Assembly: GCF_018613695.1 (NCBI RefSeq)
Contig: NZ_JAGGPR010000016.1
Location: 103,868 to 167,867, forward strand
Origin: Arthrobacter sp. ISL-95
GTDB taxonomy: Bacteria > Actinomycetota > Actinomycetes > Actinomycetales > Micrococcaceae
DNA length: 64,000 bases
Direction of reading: 5' to 3'
The position numbers and the translations under genes are program-made. Under the pieces are notes generated by a model. The model did no database searches, had not been told where the DNA came from, and was given only the letters and a program-made list of their open reading frames with translations. Below are positions 52,413 through 62,442 of the stretch, in pieces. Within the stretch, counting starts at the first letter, position 1, and each line of letters starts with the position of its first letter.

Positions 52413-53756
52413 ATGCAGGATCTACGACTGGTAGGCGTCCACGACGACGGCGGGCATCTGCTTTTGAGCGGCCCCGGTGGTGCGATGTTCCAGCTTCCGA
52501 TCGACGAGGCCTTGAGGGCCGCGGCGAGCCGCACCCCTGCCCAGGTGGCCGCACGCGCCGCCAATACAGCTATTTCCATGTCGCCCCGGGATATTCAGGC
52601 CCGGATCCGAAGCGGAGCCACGGCCACCGAAGTTGCCGAACTGTCCGGCCTCCCCCTTGCCAACGTCCAACGCTATGAAGGACCTGTGCTTGCCGAGCGT
52701 GAATACGTCGTGCGCCAGGCCCGCAACATCGAAGTTGCCTCCCCTGCTCCCGGACATGACATCTACCGTTCCGCTTTTGGCGACAACCCGGCAACTCTCG
52801 GTGAGATGGTTGACTACCGGCTCTCCGCGCACGGTATTGATTCCTCCGCGGTGGATTGGGATTCATGGCGCCGCCCGGACGGTACCTGGACGGTAGTGGC
52901 ACGCTTCGAAACTGTCCCCGGCGCTCACGGAAGCATCGGCGAAGAACCACCTGCCATGTGGACCTTCAGTCCCCAACGTAAATCGCTGCAGAACGCCAAC
53001 CGTTGGGCCCAGCAACTGAGCGAACTTGAGCCGATGGACGGCCCGGTCCCTGCACGGCGGCTTGCTGCGGTCTCGGACAAGCCGTTCGATTTCGAGTCCG
53101 ACGCCGAAACAGCAGCACGTGCATCCGCGAAAGAATCAGACAGCCTTTTGGAAATGCTCCGTTCGCGGCGCGGCCAACGTTTGGGCGTGGACGAAGACGG
53201 CGACGACGCCTTGGCTATACTGCTGAGCAACGTCCCTGCAGCGCATCCCCGGCCGGGTGAAGAGGCCGATGAGACGGCCGAAGATACCAGCCTCACTGTC
53301 GCCGAGCCGGTGGCCCCTGGTGTTGAAGAGCCCGCACGAAAGGACGGGCGGCCTTCGATGTTGTCGCGGCTGAGCTTGGCTCCGCGGCACTTCGAGTCCC
53401 GGGACGACGCCGAAGACGATTCCCTTAAGCTCCACGACGGAGTCAGCACCGATACCCGTGAAATAACAGTGGTAGCCAGTCCGCTGCGTCCTGTGACGTC
53501 GCTGACGGGCCGCAAACCTGCAGGGCTGGATGAACTCCTGGGAGGCAGCGGAAACCCGCAACCGCGCTCAGACGATGAGTCCACTGATGCTCAAACGGCC
53601 CATGACGACCATCAGAACGAGTCGTCGTCAGAAGATCAGAAAGACGCCGAGGCACATAAAGACGTTGACGCCCCTGCAGAACGCCAACCGTCCCGCCCCA
53701 AGCGGTCCAGCATCCCGAGCTGGGACGAGATCGTCTTCGGAGCCCGCGGCGACTAG
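52413..53756 (+). CDS. sepH: Cell division protein SepH
   Basis: I start at ATG 52413 (MQDLRLVGVHDDGGHLLLSG), after GTGGAGGGTG, which is the conserved SepH N-terminus. The DUF3071 domain covers about residues 1-190 and includes an HTH: IQARIRSGATATEVAELSG. A long disordered acidic region follows, then a conserved C-terminal motif, RSSIPSWDEIVFG. SepH binds FtsZ and helps stabilise protofilaments at the division site in Streptomyces and mycobacteria. 447 residues. Confidence 0.92.
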   Translation: MQDLRLVGVHDDGGHLLLSGPGGAMFQLPIDEALRAAASRTPAQVAARAANTAISMSPRDIQARIRSGATATEVAELSGLPLANVQRYEGPVLAEREYVVRQARNIEVASPAPGHDIYRSAFGDNPATLGEMVDYRLSAHGIDSSAVDWDSWRRPDGTWTVVARFETVPGAHGSIGEEPPAMWTFSPQRKSLQNANRWAQQLSELEPMDGPVPARRLAAVSDKPFDFESDAETAARASAKESDSLLEMLRSRRGQRLGVDEDGDDALAILLSNVPAAHPRPGEEADETAEDTSLTVAEPVAPGVEEPARKDGRPSMLSRLSLAPRHFESRDDAEDDSLKLHDGVSTDTREITVVASPLRPVTSLTGRKPAGLDELLGGSGNPQPRSDDESTDAQTAHDDHQNESSSEDQKDAEAHKDVDAPAERQPSRPKRSSIPSWDEIVFGARGD

Positions 53757-53763
53757 CTCCGGC

Positions 53764-53782
53764 GGCCGGCAGGATGCCGGCC
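53764..53782 (+). terminator. Hairpin after sepH
   Basis: GGCCGGCA (53764-53771) pairs with TGCCGGCC (53775-53782) eight bases past the stop codon. No strong T-tract, but the convergent thymidine kinase gene lies beyond it. Confidence 0.5.
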
Positions 53783-53825
53783 TGTAGTAAACCGGGCACG
53801 GATGGATCCCGGCCAGTTGAAATGG

Positions 53826-54578
53826 CTAGCTACGCCGACGAGCCCCAGCGCCGGGCCAGAGGCAGGCATCAATGTCGAACGGCAGCGGCTGGTCCGCGCC
53901 GGCCATCACCTTGGCGCCGTGGGCCGTGACGCGCCTCATGTAGTGCCGGCGGCACAAAGTCTCATAACCCACCACCTGCGCGGGTACGGTTTCCATGGGC
54001 AAGGTGTCCTGCACGGCCTCCGGATGCGCAGCGTCGTCGCTGTTTTGCGGCGCGACGTCACCCACCATCACCTGGTCACCCTCCACTACCATGATGCCGT
54101 TGACGGTACGGGCGTTTTGGGTTGCGCGGCGGCCGCACCAGCACAGAGCTTCAACCTGGAGTACCTGGACTTTGTCGGCGAGTTCAATGAGCCGCTGCGA
54201 GCCGGGGAACAGGCGGGTGCGGAAGTCAGCGGTGATGCCGAACGCGAAGACGTCTACCTCCATCTCGTCTACAACCCGTGCCAATTGCTCCACCTGGAGG
54301 GGCGAATAGAACTGGGCTTCATCACAGATGAGGTAGTCCACTCGGAGCCCGTTGGTTCGCCGGGCCACTACTTCGTCCCAGAAATCGGTGGTATCCACAA
54401 CTTCCATGGCATCGGTTTGAAGACCCAGCCTGCTGGAGATGGTTGAATCACCTGCGCGGTCGTTGCGGCTGAACCGGACACCTCCGCGTCCCCGTGCACG
54501 GTGGTTGTGGTCCATTTGGAGTGCCAGGGTGGATTTGCCGCAGTCCATGGTGCCTGAGAAGAAGACCAGCTCAGCCAC
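53826..54578 (-). CDS. tdk: Thymidine kinase
   Basis: GTG at 54576-54578. Walker A ELVFFSGTMDCGKSTLAL, Walker B LRVDYLICDEAQFYSPLQ, and the lasso region with zinc ligands CWCGRRATQNARTVNG and CRRHYMRRV. This is the type II (TK1-like) enzyme that phosphorylates thymidine to dTMP in salvage. 250 residues, with a C-terminal extension usual in Micrococcales. It overlaps the phosphodiesterase gene by eight bases. Confidence 0.94.
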   Translation of the reverse strand: MAELVFFSGTMDCGKSTLALQMDHNHRARGRGGVRFSRNDRAGDSTISSRLGLQTDAMEVVDTTDFWDEVVARRTNGLRVDYLICDEAQFYSPLQVEQLARVVDEMEVDVFAFGITADFRTRLFPGSQRLIELADKVQVLQVEALCWCGRRATQNARTVNGIMVVEGDQVMVGDVAPQNSDDAAHPEAVQDTLPMETVPAQVVGYETLCRRHYMRRVTAHGAKVMAGADQPLPFDIDACLWPGAGARRRS

Positions 54579-55800
54579 GTTTGCCCTTTTTACCTGCAGC
54601 GGCGAAACACAGTAACGGTACTTCGCGTTCTGCTTTGGTCAGCGATCCGTGCTGGCCCACCACTTCCAGTGAGGCCGGGCGGGCCCTGCGGGTGTCATAC
54701 AGCGCCAGTGTGTCCCGCGCTGCGATCATGACGTCGCCAATCCGGGGAGCGACCTCGGGGCGCACCGCACCGAACAACCCTGCGTCAATGGCCTGTTCCC
54801 GCGTAAAGGCCCAGATCCTCTCACCAAAGCGCGAACGCCAGGCCGTCATCAAGGATTCCTGGTGGGCCGGGGTGGCATCCGGTTCAAGATAGAGATGCAC
54901 CATGCGGGGCTCCCCGGCAGTGTGCCGGACTCCGGCCACCAGAGGTTCATCAGCGGAGTAGTCGATCCTCTGGGATTCCGGGACGTCCAGCATGCCGTGG
55001 TCCCCCGTCACCAGGATGGTTGTCCCGGGGGGCAGCGTGGAGGAGAGCCTTTTCACCGTGGAGTCGAGTTCCTCCAGCTGGTGTTCCCAGCGATCCGACT
55101 GGCAGCCGTAGCGGTGGCCGGCTTTGTCCAGTTCATTGGCGTAAAAGTACATCAAGGATCGTCTGCCACCGGACATGGCCTCGGCGGCAGCGGCTGTCCG
55201 GGCATGGAGCGTGGTGCCGCCAACAAAGCGGCTCCCCCGGAGTGCGGCCTGAGTCATCGGGGAATTTCCGAACTGCGGCAGGCTCACGGTCACCACGTCC
55301 AGCTCTCCGGCCAGCCGCTCGAAGACCGTGGCGTGCGGTTGCCACTGTGCAGGGTCCACGTGGGAATCCCAATTGCCCAGGAGGTTCACTACCTTGTCCT
55401 GGGCGGGATCGAGGACGTCATAGCCCACCATTCCATGCTGCCCGGCCGGCAAACCAGTGCCGAGGCTCGCCAGGGATGCCGCGGTGGTGCTGGGGAAGGC
55501 GGCGTCGATCCACGTGGGGACGTTGCGTTGTCCCCCGGCCACGACCGATCGGAGGAAAGGCGCGTGGGAAGACTTCTGCTTCAACAGGCTCCGTCCGAGA
55601 CCATCGGCAAGGACCACGCAGACGCGCTGCGCTGATGGCAGCTGCAGGTGATTGGTGAAGCCCGGCATGCCCAGGGATGCGGCAGAGCTGGTAAAGACTT
55701 CCGCTATGGACTTGCTTCCGAAAAGCGGGGGGGACGGGAGGTCAGCGGGCGGGTTGCTTTCCGCGGACGTGCTCACCGGGTTCTGTGCAGCTTCCCTCAA
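54571..55800 (-). CDS. Alkaline phosphatase-superfamily nucleotide pyrophosphatase/phosphodiesterase
   Basis: 409 residues. CVVLADGLGRSLLKQ supplies the first metal Asp and DAAFPSTTAASLASLGTGL the nucleophilic Thr of the NPP-type site. TILVTGDHGMLDVPES supplies the Asp-His pair, and VRHTAGEPRMVHLYLEP the last His. It is cytoplasmic, since no signal is visible. The substrate in actinobacteria is unknown, though phosphodiester hydrolysis is likely. Start TTG 55798-55800 overlaps the DUF5998 stop; GTG eight codons on is an alternative. Confidence 0.88.
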   Translation of the reverse strand: MREAAQNPVSTSAESNPPADLPSPPLFGSKSIAEVFTSSAASLGMPGFTNHLQLPSAQRVCVVLADGLGRSLLKQKSSHAPFLRSVVAGGQRNVPTWIDAAFPSTTAASLASLGTGLPAGQHGMVGYDVLDPAQDKVVNLLGNWDSHVDPAQWQPHATVFERLAGELDVVTVSLPQFGNSPMTQAALRGSRFVGGTTLHARTAAAAEAMSGGRRSLMYFYANELDKAGHRYGCQSDRWEHQLEELDSTVKRLSSTLPPGTTILVTGDHGMLDVPESQRIDYSADEPLVAGVRHTAGEPRMVHLYLEPDATPAHQESLMTAWRSRFGERIWAFTREQAIDAGLFGAVRPEVAPRIGDVMIAARDTLALYDTRRARPASLEVVGQHGSLTKAEREVPLLCFAAAGKKGKRG

Positions 55801-56522
55801 CGCTGGTGTCCGCGGCTAAGGCGGTTGCTGAAGACGCCCGAACGCGGCCTCGGCGCAGGAATGCCGGCATGTTGGGCCGGAGAAGGATTGCCCGTATTGA
55901 CCGCACGCAGTGCACGGGCAAAGATCTTGGCGTCCTGAACCGCTTGGAGCCCGTCTGCCTCAGCGCTGATCCGCAGGACGATGTCTTCCTGGGCGATGGT
56001 TCCGCTGTAACCGTGATCGGCTTCGCACTGGGGATCCCCGCAGCTTGCCGGTCCCATGTCCAGGCGTTGGCCGCCGGACCAGGCGATGGACACTGTCATT
56101 TCACGGACAGGGTCAGAGGGCTTGTAGTCCTGGGGCTGCGCATACATGTAGCTGAGGACCACCGAACGGATCTGGGCCACGGGAACAGATTCAGTGGAAA
56201 CCTGGGCAACGATTTGTTCTCCGGCCTCATCCAACTGCTGGTCATCAACGTGGGCGATCACCAGCATGTCTTCGGTGAGCACCAGCACCGTGATGTGCCT
56301 GCGGACCTCGGCCCGGTCAAAGTGGGTCTCCAAGTGGACCAGGTGGGAGAGGCACTCCCGGCCGTCCAAGGCGTCATCAACGACGTCGGCCACCAACCGC
56401 GGGTAGAAACCTGCCTGCTGCAGCGCCTGGTCCAGGCTCTGTCCTTGCGAGCTGTGATGGTGGGCGGTGTGGGCCCCGGCATTGGACGGGCGGGATTGAG
56501 GCGTCGGAGACTGGGTGCTCAT
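55797..56522 (-). CDS. DUF5998 protein
   Basis: 241 residues. The core includes LDQALQQAGFYPRLVADVVD, LVHLETHFDRAEVRRHITVL, MLVIAHVDDQQLDEAGEQ and VREMTVSIAWSGGQRLDMGP. I know this pattern from a conserved actinobacterial protein next to the phosphodiesterase gene. It is beta-rich and cytoplasmic with disordered ends. Function unknown. Confidence 0.84.
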   Translation of the reverse strand: MSTQSPTPQSRPSNAGAHTAHHHSSQGQSLDQALQQAGFYPRLVADVVDDALDGRECLSHLVHLETHFDRAEVRRHITVLVLTEDMLVIAHVDDQQLDEAGEQIVAQVSTESVPVAQIRSVVLSYMYAQPQDYKPSDPVREMTVSIAWSGGQRLDMGPASCGDPQCEADHGYSGTIAQEDIVLRISAEADGLQAVQDAKIFARALRAVNTGNPSPAQHAGIPAPRPRSGVFSNRLSRGHQR

Positions 56523-56579
56523 TCCCCCATTTTCACAGATCGCTTGGTGACTACCTAACTGTGCGGCGCACTCCTGTGA

Positions 56580-59267
56580 CTAACCCCGCATCGCGCGCCG
56601 GGCACTGTCCGTGCGCTGCGCTGCGTTGCCGATCCACACATCCGCTCCCAGAATGGTGGCTCCAGAGGGACCCGCCAGAACGGGGTTGAACTCCACCAGT
56701 GCGATCCCGGGGTGATCGTCTTTGAGCTTGGCGAGCCGGGCCGCAATGTCCTCAAGGGCTTCCACGTCAACGGCGGGCAACCCTTGGTAGCCAAAGAGCT
56801 TCCGTGACGCCCGTGGTGAACGGATCACATCATGCAGATCGGCAGCTGACAGCGGTGGCACCCGATGCGCCCAGTCGTCCAGCAGGTTCACGGCATCACC
56901 GGCCAGCCCAAAGGACACTACCGGCCCCAAGAGCGGGTCCTCCATGGCACGGAAGGTGCAGGCCTGCCCCACAGGCGCCATCGCCTGTACTTCCAGTGAC
57001 GGCGATCCGTAAGGCTCCAAGGCCCGGCGCATCTGGGCTACGTTCTGCCGCAGGGATTCGGCATCCTGGATATCCAGGCGCACCCCGCCGAGGTCCAAGC
57101 GGTGCCGCAACGCGGGATCGGTGGTTTTGAGTACCACCGGCCAGCCCACAGTCTCTGCGGCCTGCACGGCCTCTTCAGCGGTACCGAATCCCAGCGTAGG
57201 CACCACCTCGATCCCGTAACCTGACAGCAGCGCCGCGGCAGCACCGGCGTCGAGCTTCCTGATCTTCTCACCTGTGACGCCGGCCAGCATGGCACTTAGC
57301 ATGTCCCTGGTGCCGTCTACATCGCAGTCCCCGGGCTCCACAAAGAGCCCTTGGTCCCGGTCGCGCCACTGCGCGTACCTCACGATCGCGCCAAGAGCCG
57401 CCACAGCGGCACCGGCATTGGAATAGCACGGCAGGACGGGCTTGCCGGCAGCACCCACCATTCCCTCGACCTGCACGGAGGGATCCAGGATTCCGGTGAA
57501 CGCCGCCACAACAGGCTTGCCGGCCTCGGCAGCGCATTCGGCCAAGACGCCGGCGAGCGACTCCACGGTAAGCCCCCGCGCCGGAAGAAGGGCCGCCACA
57601 ACAGCATGGACGGAGTCGTCCGCGAGGCTTTCCCGGAGGCTGGCCTTCAGTGCGGGAAGCGCGAGTGACATTCCGGCGTCGAGATCAAGGTCCGTCACCA
57701 GCCTGTTCACATCCAGCCCGAACGGGCCGGCAGAATCGGCCACCACTTTGGCCAGCGCCACGGAATTGGAGTAGACGGCCACACCCGGCCCCTTGGGCAA
57801 CGCCTGCGAGGAAGCTATCTGGGCGATGTCCATGAGTTGCTCGATCGTCTCAACACGGATCACGCCGGCCTGGCGCATCATCGCATCCACTGCTGCCGAG
57901 GGCGCTTGGGTGGTGCGGACCTCGTGGCCGGGCGGCAGGCTGAGGCCCGTGACGTCGGACTTGGCAACAATCACGGGTTTGCTGCGGGACAACCTGCGTG
58001 CCAGTCGCGAGAATTTGCGGGGGTTGCCGATTGACTCAAGGTAGAGGCCCACGGCGGAAGTATCGGCGTCGTCCTCCCAATACTGCATGGCATCGTTACC
58101 GGATACATCCGCACGGTTTCCTGCGGACAGGAAAGAGGACAGGCCGAGCCGACGGCGGCTGGCGGCAGCGTAAACCGCCACGCCCACGGCAGCGGACTGG
58201 CTGAACAAGCCCAAGCTGCCCCTGGGCGGCATCGTGGGAGCCATGGAGGCGTTCAGGGACACCGACGGGTGGGTATTCAGGATTCCGAGGGACTCCGGGC
58301 CAATGACGCGCATGCCGTTCGCCCTGGCCCGTCGCACCAACTCATGCTGACGCGCGAGTCCCCGCTCGCCGTCGTCGGCAAATCCGGCCGTGGCCACCAC
58401 GATCCCCTTGACGCCCGCAGCGGCGCAGTCGTCCACCACCTTGGGCACTTCTTCGTACGGAACAGCGATAATGGCCAACTGAACCGGCCCGGGGATCTCG
58501 GACAACTTTCCGAACGAAACCATCCCGGCGAGTTCGAAAGCTTCCGGATTGACGGCATAGACCGGTCCTGTGAAACCGCCTTCAATGATGTGCTCCAACA
58601 GTTGGTAACCCACGGTTCCCCACTTGCGGCTGGCACCAATGACGGCCACCGACGACGGCGACAAAAGGTCCCGCACGCTGCGCGCCTCCGCACGGTGCTC
58701 GCGTGACTCCATGACGGCCCGCGATTTCTCCGTGGGGTCGATGTTGAATTCCACGCTGACGACGCCGTCATCGAATTGGCGTTTGAGGTCATAGCCTGCG
58801 TCAGCGAAGACCATCAGCATCTTCCGGTTGTCGGGGAGGACCTCGGCGGTAAAGCGGCGGATCCCGTTCTCCCGGGCGGCAACGGCCAAATGCTCCAAAA
58901 GGATGGGGCCGATCCCGCGGCCTTGGTGGGCGTCGGAAATATTGAAGGCGACCTCGGCCTCGGTGGGATCGTCTAGACGGTCGTAGCGGCCGATCCCCAT
59001 AATTTCGCCGCCGATGGTAATAACGAACGCCACGCGGTTGATGTGGTCCACTTCAGTGAAGCGCCGGACTTCCTTACCGGAGAGCTTTGGCTTGAAGGAG
59101 AAGAACCGCATGTAGATGGAGGCCTGTGACTGGCCGGCATGGAACGCCTGCAAAGCGTCGCCATCCTGTGGCCGTATGGGACGAAGGTGGGCTGTGCCGC
59201 CGTCGCGCAGCACGACATCAGCCTCCCAATATTCCGGATAAATGCCGACGCCGGGCTGATCCACCAT
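56580..59267 (-). CDS. GNAT / NDP-forming acyl-CoA synthetase fusion (Pat-like)
   Basis: 895 residues. The N-terminal GNAT domain (residues 1-185) has VAFNISDAHQGRGIGPILLE as the acetyl-CoA loop. Then a CoA-binding Rossmann domain (SSVAVIGASRKWGTVGYQLL, YAVNPEAFELAGM), a ligase-like domain (SLGLFSQSAAVGVAVYAAAS), a second one, and a C-terminal ATP-grasp domain (WPVVLKTTDPALRHRLDLG). It is a protein acetyltransferase of the Pat family in which the GNAT domain is N-terminal, as in several actinobacteria. It would acetylate acyl-CoA synthetases and other lysines. Domain order differs from enterobacterial Pat. Confidence 0.9.
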   Translation of the reverse strand: MVDQPGVGIYPEYWEADVVLRDGGTAHLRPIRPQDGDALQAFHAGQSQASIYMRFFSFKPKLSGKEVRRFTEVDHINRVAFVITIGGEIMGIGRYDRLDDPTEAEVAFNISDAHQGRGIGPILLEHLAVAARENGIRRFTAEVLPDNRKMLMVFADAGYDLKRQFDDGVVSVEFNIDPTEKSRAVMESREHRAEARSVRDLLSPSSVAVIGASRKWGTVGYQLLEHIIEGGFTGPVYAVNPEAFELAGMVSFGKLSEIPGPVQLAIIAVPYEEVPKVVDDCAAAGVKGIVVATAGFADDGERGLARQHELVRRARANGMRVIGPESLGILNTHPSVSLNASMAPTMPPRGSLGLFSQSAAVGVAVYAAASRRRLGLSSFLSAGNRADVSGNDAMQYWEDDADTSAVGLYLESIGNPRKFSRLARRLSRSKPVIVAKSDVTGLSLPPGHEVRTTQAPSAAVDAMMRQAGVIRVETIEQLMDIAQIASSQALPKGPGVAVYSNSVALAKVVADSAGPFGLDVNRLVTDLDLDAGMSLALPALKASLRESLADDSVHAVVAALLPARGLTVESLAGVLAECAAEAGKPVVAAFTGILDPSVQVEGMVGAAGKPVLPCYSNAGAAVAALGAIVRYAQWRDRDQGLFVEPGDCDVDGTRDMLSAMLAGVTGEKIRKLDAGAAAALLSGYGIEVVPTLGFGTAEEAVQAAETVGWPVVLKTTDPALRHRLDLGGVRLDIQDAESLRQNVAQMRRALEPYGSPSLEVQAMAPVGQACTFRAMEDPLLGPVVSFGLAGDAVNLLDDWAHRVPPLSAADLHDVIRSPRASRKLFGYQGLPAVDVEALEDIAARLAKLKDDHPGIALVEFNPVLAGPSGATILGADVWIGNAAQRTDSARRAMRG

Positions 59268-59322
59268 AGGCTTAGCCTAGCTAAAACATCCGCAGTACAA
59301 CTTTCGAGGATTCACCGACCCC

Positions 59323-61839
59323 ATGGCCCGCAGCCAAAAATCAGCACGCACAGCCGAGCCCCTCGGCGATTTCACCGAGAACATCGTGGACATCGACGTC
59401 ACTTCGGAGATGGAAGGCTCCTTCCTGGAGTACGCCTACTCGGTGATTTATTCGCGTGCACTCCCGGATGCCCGCGACGGACTAAAGCCTGTTCAACGGC
59501 GCATCCTGTACATGATGTCCGACATGGGCCTCCGCCCGGATCGCGGACACGTCAAGAGCGCGCGCGTGGTGGGCGAAGTCATGGGCAAGCTCCACCCGCA
59601 CGGCGACACCGCGATCTATGACGCCATGGTGCGCATGGCGCAAGACTTTTCGCTCCGCCTGCCGCTGATTGACGGCCACGGCAACTTCGGATCGCTCGAC
59701 GATGGACCGGCAGCACCGCGTTACACGGAGGCACGGTTGGCGGCCGCCGCGCTGACCATGACGGATCACCTGGACGAAGACGTCGTGGACTTCGTCCCCA
59801 ACTACGACAACCAGCTGACGCAGCCCGATGTCCTCCCGGCAGCTTTCCCCAACCTGCTGGTTAACGGCACCACGGGCATCGCCGTGGGCATGGCGACGAA
59901 CATGCCTCCGCACAACCTCGTTGAGGTCATCGCCGCTGCACGCCACCTGATCGCCAACCCCGGTGCCACGCTGGAGGAGATCATGAGGTTCATCCCGGGG
60001 CCCGACCTTCCCACCGGTGGCAGGATCGTGGGCTTGGACGGAATTCGTGACGCCTACGCCACGGGACGTGGATCCTTCAAGACCCGGGCGAAGGTTGAGG
60101 TGGAACAGCTGTCCGCCCGCCGCACCGGCTTGGTGGTGACTGAACTTCCTTACATGGTGGGTCCGGAAAAGGTGATCGAGAAGATCAAGGATGCGGTCAA
60201 CGCGAAGAAGCTGACAGGCATCAGCGATGTGGTTGACCTCACGGACCGTAATCACGGCCTGCGCCTGGTTATCGAGCTGAAGAACGGTTTCAACCCCAAC
60301 GCCGTGCTCCAGCAGCTGTACCGCTATTCGCCCATGGAAGATTCCTTCGGCATCAACAACGTCACCCTGGTGGACGGCCAGCCGCAAACGTTGGGCCTCC
60401 TGCAACTGTTGCAGGTGTACGTGGAACACCGCCTGAATGTGGTGCGCCGCCGTACCGCCTTCCGCCTCGGCAAAAAGAAGGACCGCCTCCACCTGGTGGA
60501 GGGCTTGCTGATCGCGATTGTGGACATCGATGAGGTCATCCAGATCATTCGTTCCTCCGACGAAGCCTCGGCCGCGCGTGAACGCCTCATGTCCATCTAC
60601 GACCTCACCGAAATCCAGGCAAACTACATCCTGGAACTGCGCCTGCGGCAGTTGACCAAATACTCGCGTCTTGAACTTGAGAAGGAACAGGACGAACTCC
60701 GCCGCGAAATTGAGGCACTTGAAGCCATCCTTGCTTCGGATGAGTTGCTGCGTGACCTTGTCTCCGGCGAGTTGGCTGTAGTCGCGGAGAAGTACGGCAC
60801 ACCCAGGCGCACAGTGCTCCTGGAATCGGAAGCAGTCTCCCCCACTGTGGCTGCAGCCTTGGCAGCGTCCGTACCCGGGCCCAAGGGCAAGGCTGCAGCG
60901 CTCCCCCTGGAAATTCCGGACGACCCCTGCTGGGCCCTGCTGAGCGTTTCGGGCCAAATTGCCAGGACTTCCAATCAGGAACCGCTGGCTGAGGCGGGCC
61001 CCCGCACCAAGCATGATGTCTTCCGCTCCGTGGTGAAGACCACCGCCCGGGGCGAAATCGGTGCCGTCACATCACAGGGGCGCATGCTGCGGCTCCAAGT
61101 GATGGACATGCCCGTTTTGCCGCCCGTCTCAGGCCTGCCAAACCTGGCCGGTGGCGTTCCGGCCAAGGACTTCATCACCTTGCTCAAGGGGGAAACCCTG
61201 GTGGCATTCGTGCCCTTGGATGCCGTCTTGGCCATTGGCACAGTCCAGGGCGTAGTGAAGCGCGTCCAGCCGGACTACCCGCTGAACCGGGAGGACTGGG
61301 AGATCATCGCCCTGAAGGACAAGGACTCGGTCCTCGCGGTGGAACCGGCTCAGGAGGACAACGTTGACCTGGTCTTCGTGACACGGCAGGCGCAGTTGCT
61401 TCGATTCAGCGCATCCAATGTCCGCCCCCAAGGACGCACGGCCGGTGGCATGGCGGGCATCAAGCTTGCCGCTGACGACGAAGTGATCCACTTCGGTACC
61501 GTTCGCGCGGACGATCCTGCCGCCGTCGTGGTGACTATTGCAGGAACCAACGGCGCCCTGCCCGGGACGGCGCCGGGAACTGCGAAGGTAACCGCTTTCG
61601 AGGAGTATCCGGCCAAGGGCCGGGCCACCGGCGGCGTGCGTGTCCACCGATTCCTCAAGGGCGAAGACACCCTGCTCCTGGCTTGGGCAGGGCATGGTCC
61701 GGCCAAGGCGTCCTCAGCGGCAGGCGTTGCACGTGCACTCCCGCACGAACACGGCCGCAGGGATGGATCCGGGGTCCCGTTGTCCCAGCCCGTGGAAGCA
61801 ATCGGCCCAAGCATGGCATGGGCTGAAGCGGTGGAATAA
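59323..61839 (+). CDS. parC: DNA topoisomerase IV / gyrase-type subunit A
   Basis: 838 residues. The breakage-reunion domain carries DARDGLKPVQRRILYMMSDM, MGKLHPHGDTAIYDAMVRMA and APRYTEARL with active Tyr134 preceded by Arg133. A long coiled coil (ELEKEQDELRREIEALEAIL) follows. The C-terminal beta-pinwheel has about five blades, for example VTRQAQLLRFSASNVRPQGR and GGVRVHRFLKGEDTLLL. The position beside the Pat-like gene is that of the topo IV A subunit in Micrococcales; gyrA normally lies near dnaA. The pinwheel box is not an obvious GyrA-box, which supports ParC. Confidence 0.92.
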   Translation: MARSQKSARTAEPLGDFTENIVDIDVTSEMEGSFLEYAYSVIYSRALPDARDGLKPVQRRILYMMSDMGLRPDRGHVKSARVVGEVMGKLHPHGDTAIYDAMVRMAQDFSLRLPLIDGHGNFGSLDDGPAAPRYTEARLAAAALTMTDHLDEDVVDFVPNYDNQLTQPDVLPAAFPNLLVNGTTGIAVGMATNMPPHNLVEVIAAARHLIANPGATLEEIMRFIPGPDLPTGGRIVGLDGIRDAYATGRGSFKTRAKVEVEQLSARRTGLVVTELPYMVGPEKVIEKIKDAVNAKKLTGISDVVDLTDRNHGLRLVIELKNGFNPNAVLQQLYRYSPMEDSFGINNVTLVDGQPQTLGLLQLLQVYVEHRLNVVRRRTAFRLGKKKDRLHLVEGLLIAIVDIDEVIQIIRSSDEASAARERLMSIYDLTEIQANYILELRLRQLTKYSRLELEKEQDELRREIEALEAILASDELLRDLVSGELAVVAEKYGTPRRTVLLESEAVSPTVAAALAASVPGPKGKAAALPLEIPDDPCWALLSVSGQIARTSNQEPLAEAGPRTKHDVFRSVVKTTARGEIGAVTSQGRMLRLQVMDMPVLPPVSGLPNLAGGVPAKDFITLLKGETLVAFVPLDAVLAIGTVQGVVKRVQPDYPLNREDWEIIALKDKDSVLAVEPAQEDNVDLVFVTRQAQLLRFSASNVRPQGRTAGGMAGIKLAADDEVIHFGTVRADDPAAVVVTIAGTNGALPGTAPGTAKVTAFEEYPAKGRATGGVRVHRFLKGEDTLLLAWAGHGPAKASSAAGVARALPHEHGRRDGSGVPLSQPVEAIGPSMAWAEAVE

Positions 61840-61866
61840 CCGCAGACTCACTCTGACAGGCACGGC

Positions 61867-61897
61867 AAAGGCCGGAAGTTACAGACCTCCGGCCTTT
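61867..61897. terminator. Bidirectional terminator
   Basis: AAAGGCCGGA (61867-61876) pairs with TCCGGCCTTT (61888-61897), with A- and T-runs at the two ends. It separates parC from the convergent VOC-family gene. Confidence 0.75.
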
Positions 61898-61929
61898 GTG
61901 CTGCAGTGGCCTTGAAGCCACCGCATGGG

Positions 61930-62313
61930 CTAGCCGGTTTGGTTGAGGCTCAGTATGTTTCCCTCACTGTCCAGGAACCAGGCCGCAGCGCTGCCGTCCG
62001 GCATGGTGGCGACGCCGTCCTCGGTCTTCAGGCCAGGGAAGTCGTAGTCTTCAAACGCAACTCCCTTACCTCGGAGTTCCTGCACAGCGGCTTTGACGTC
62101 ACTGACCATCCAACCCATCTGGGTGTTCTTCGCCGACCCGGCATTCGATGTCTGATAGATAAAGAATCCCGTTCCATCGCCGCACCTGTATTGCAGGTTG
62201 TCGTCGGCGTCCGGATTTTCGGGTTCGAGTCCGAGTTTCTCGCTGTAATACGCGCGCGCCCGGGCGATGTCCTGTGCCGGTAGGACGGCACCAACCTGCT
62301 GATCCTTGAGCAT
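61930..62313 (-). CDS. VOC-family (glyoxalase-like) protein
   Basis: 127 residues with the paired beta-alpha-beta modules: QQVGAVLPAQDIARARAYYS with EKLGLEP, then MGWMVSDVKAAVQELRGKGV and GSAAAWFLDSEGNILSLNQ. The metal ligand Glu of glyoxalase I is not clear, and the final His/Glu positions are only partly kept, so glyoxalase activity is not assured. Confidence 0.85.
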   Translation of the reverse strand: MLKDQQVGAVLPAQDIARARAYYSEKLGLEPENPDADDNLQYRCGDGTGFFIYQTSNAGSAKNTQMGWMVSDVKAAVQELRGKGVAFEDYDFPGLKTEDGVATMPDGSAAAWFLDSEGNILSLNQTG

Positions 62314-62442
62314 TGTTTTCTCTTTCCGGCTCTCCCCCCGGAACGAACTTTACTCCCGGGAGAGTCCCCGCGTAATCCAAAAACGACACCATATTTCCTG
62401 GCCCGGGCAAGGGTGAGTGCCGGGAAAGCTTAGACTGGCCGC

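Noticed and set aside
59482..61014. 510-codon leftward frame opposite parC
   Set aside because: Shadow of a conserved gene, with composition rich in His, Gln and Val typical of an antisense frame.
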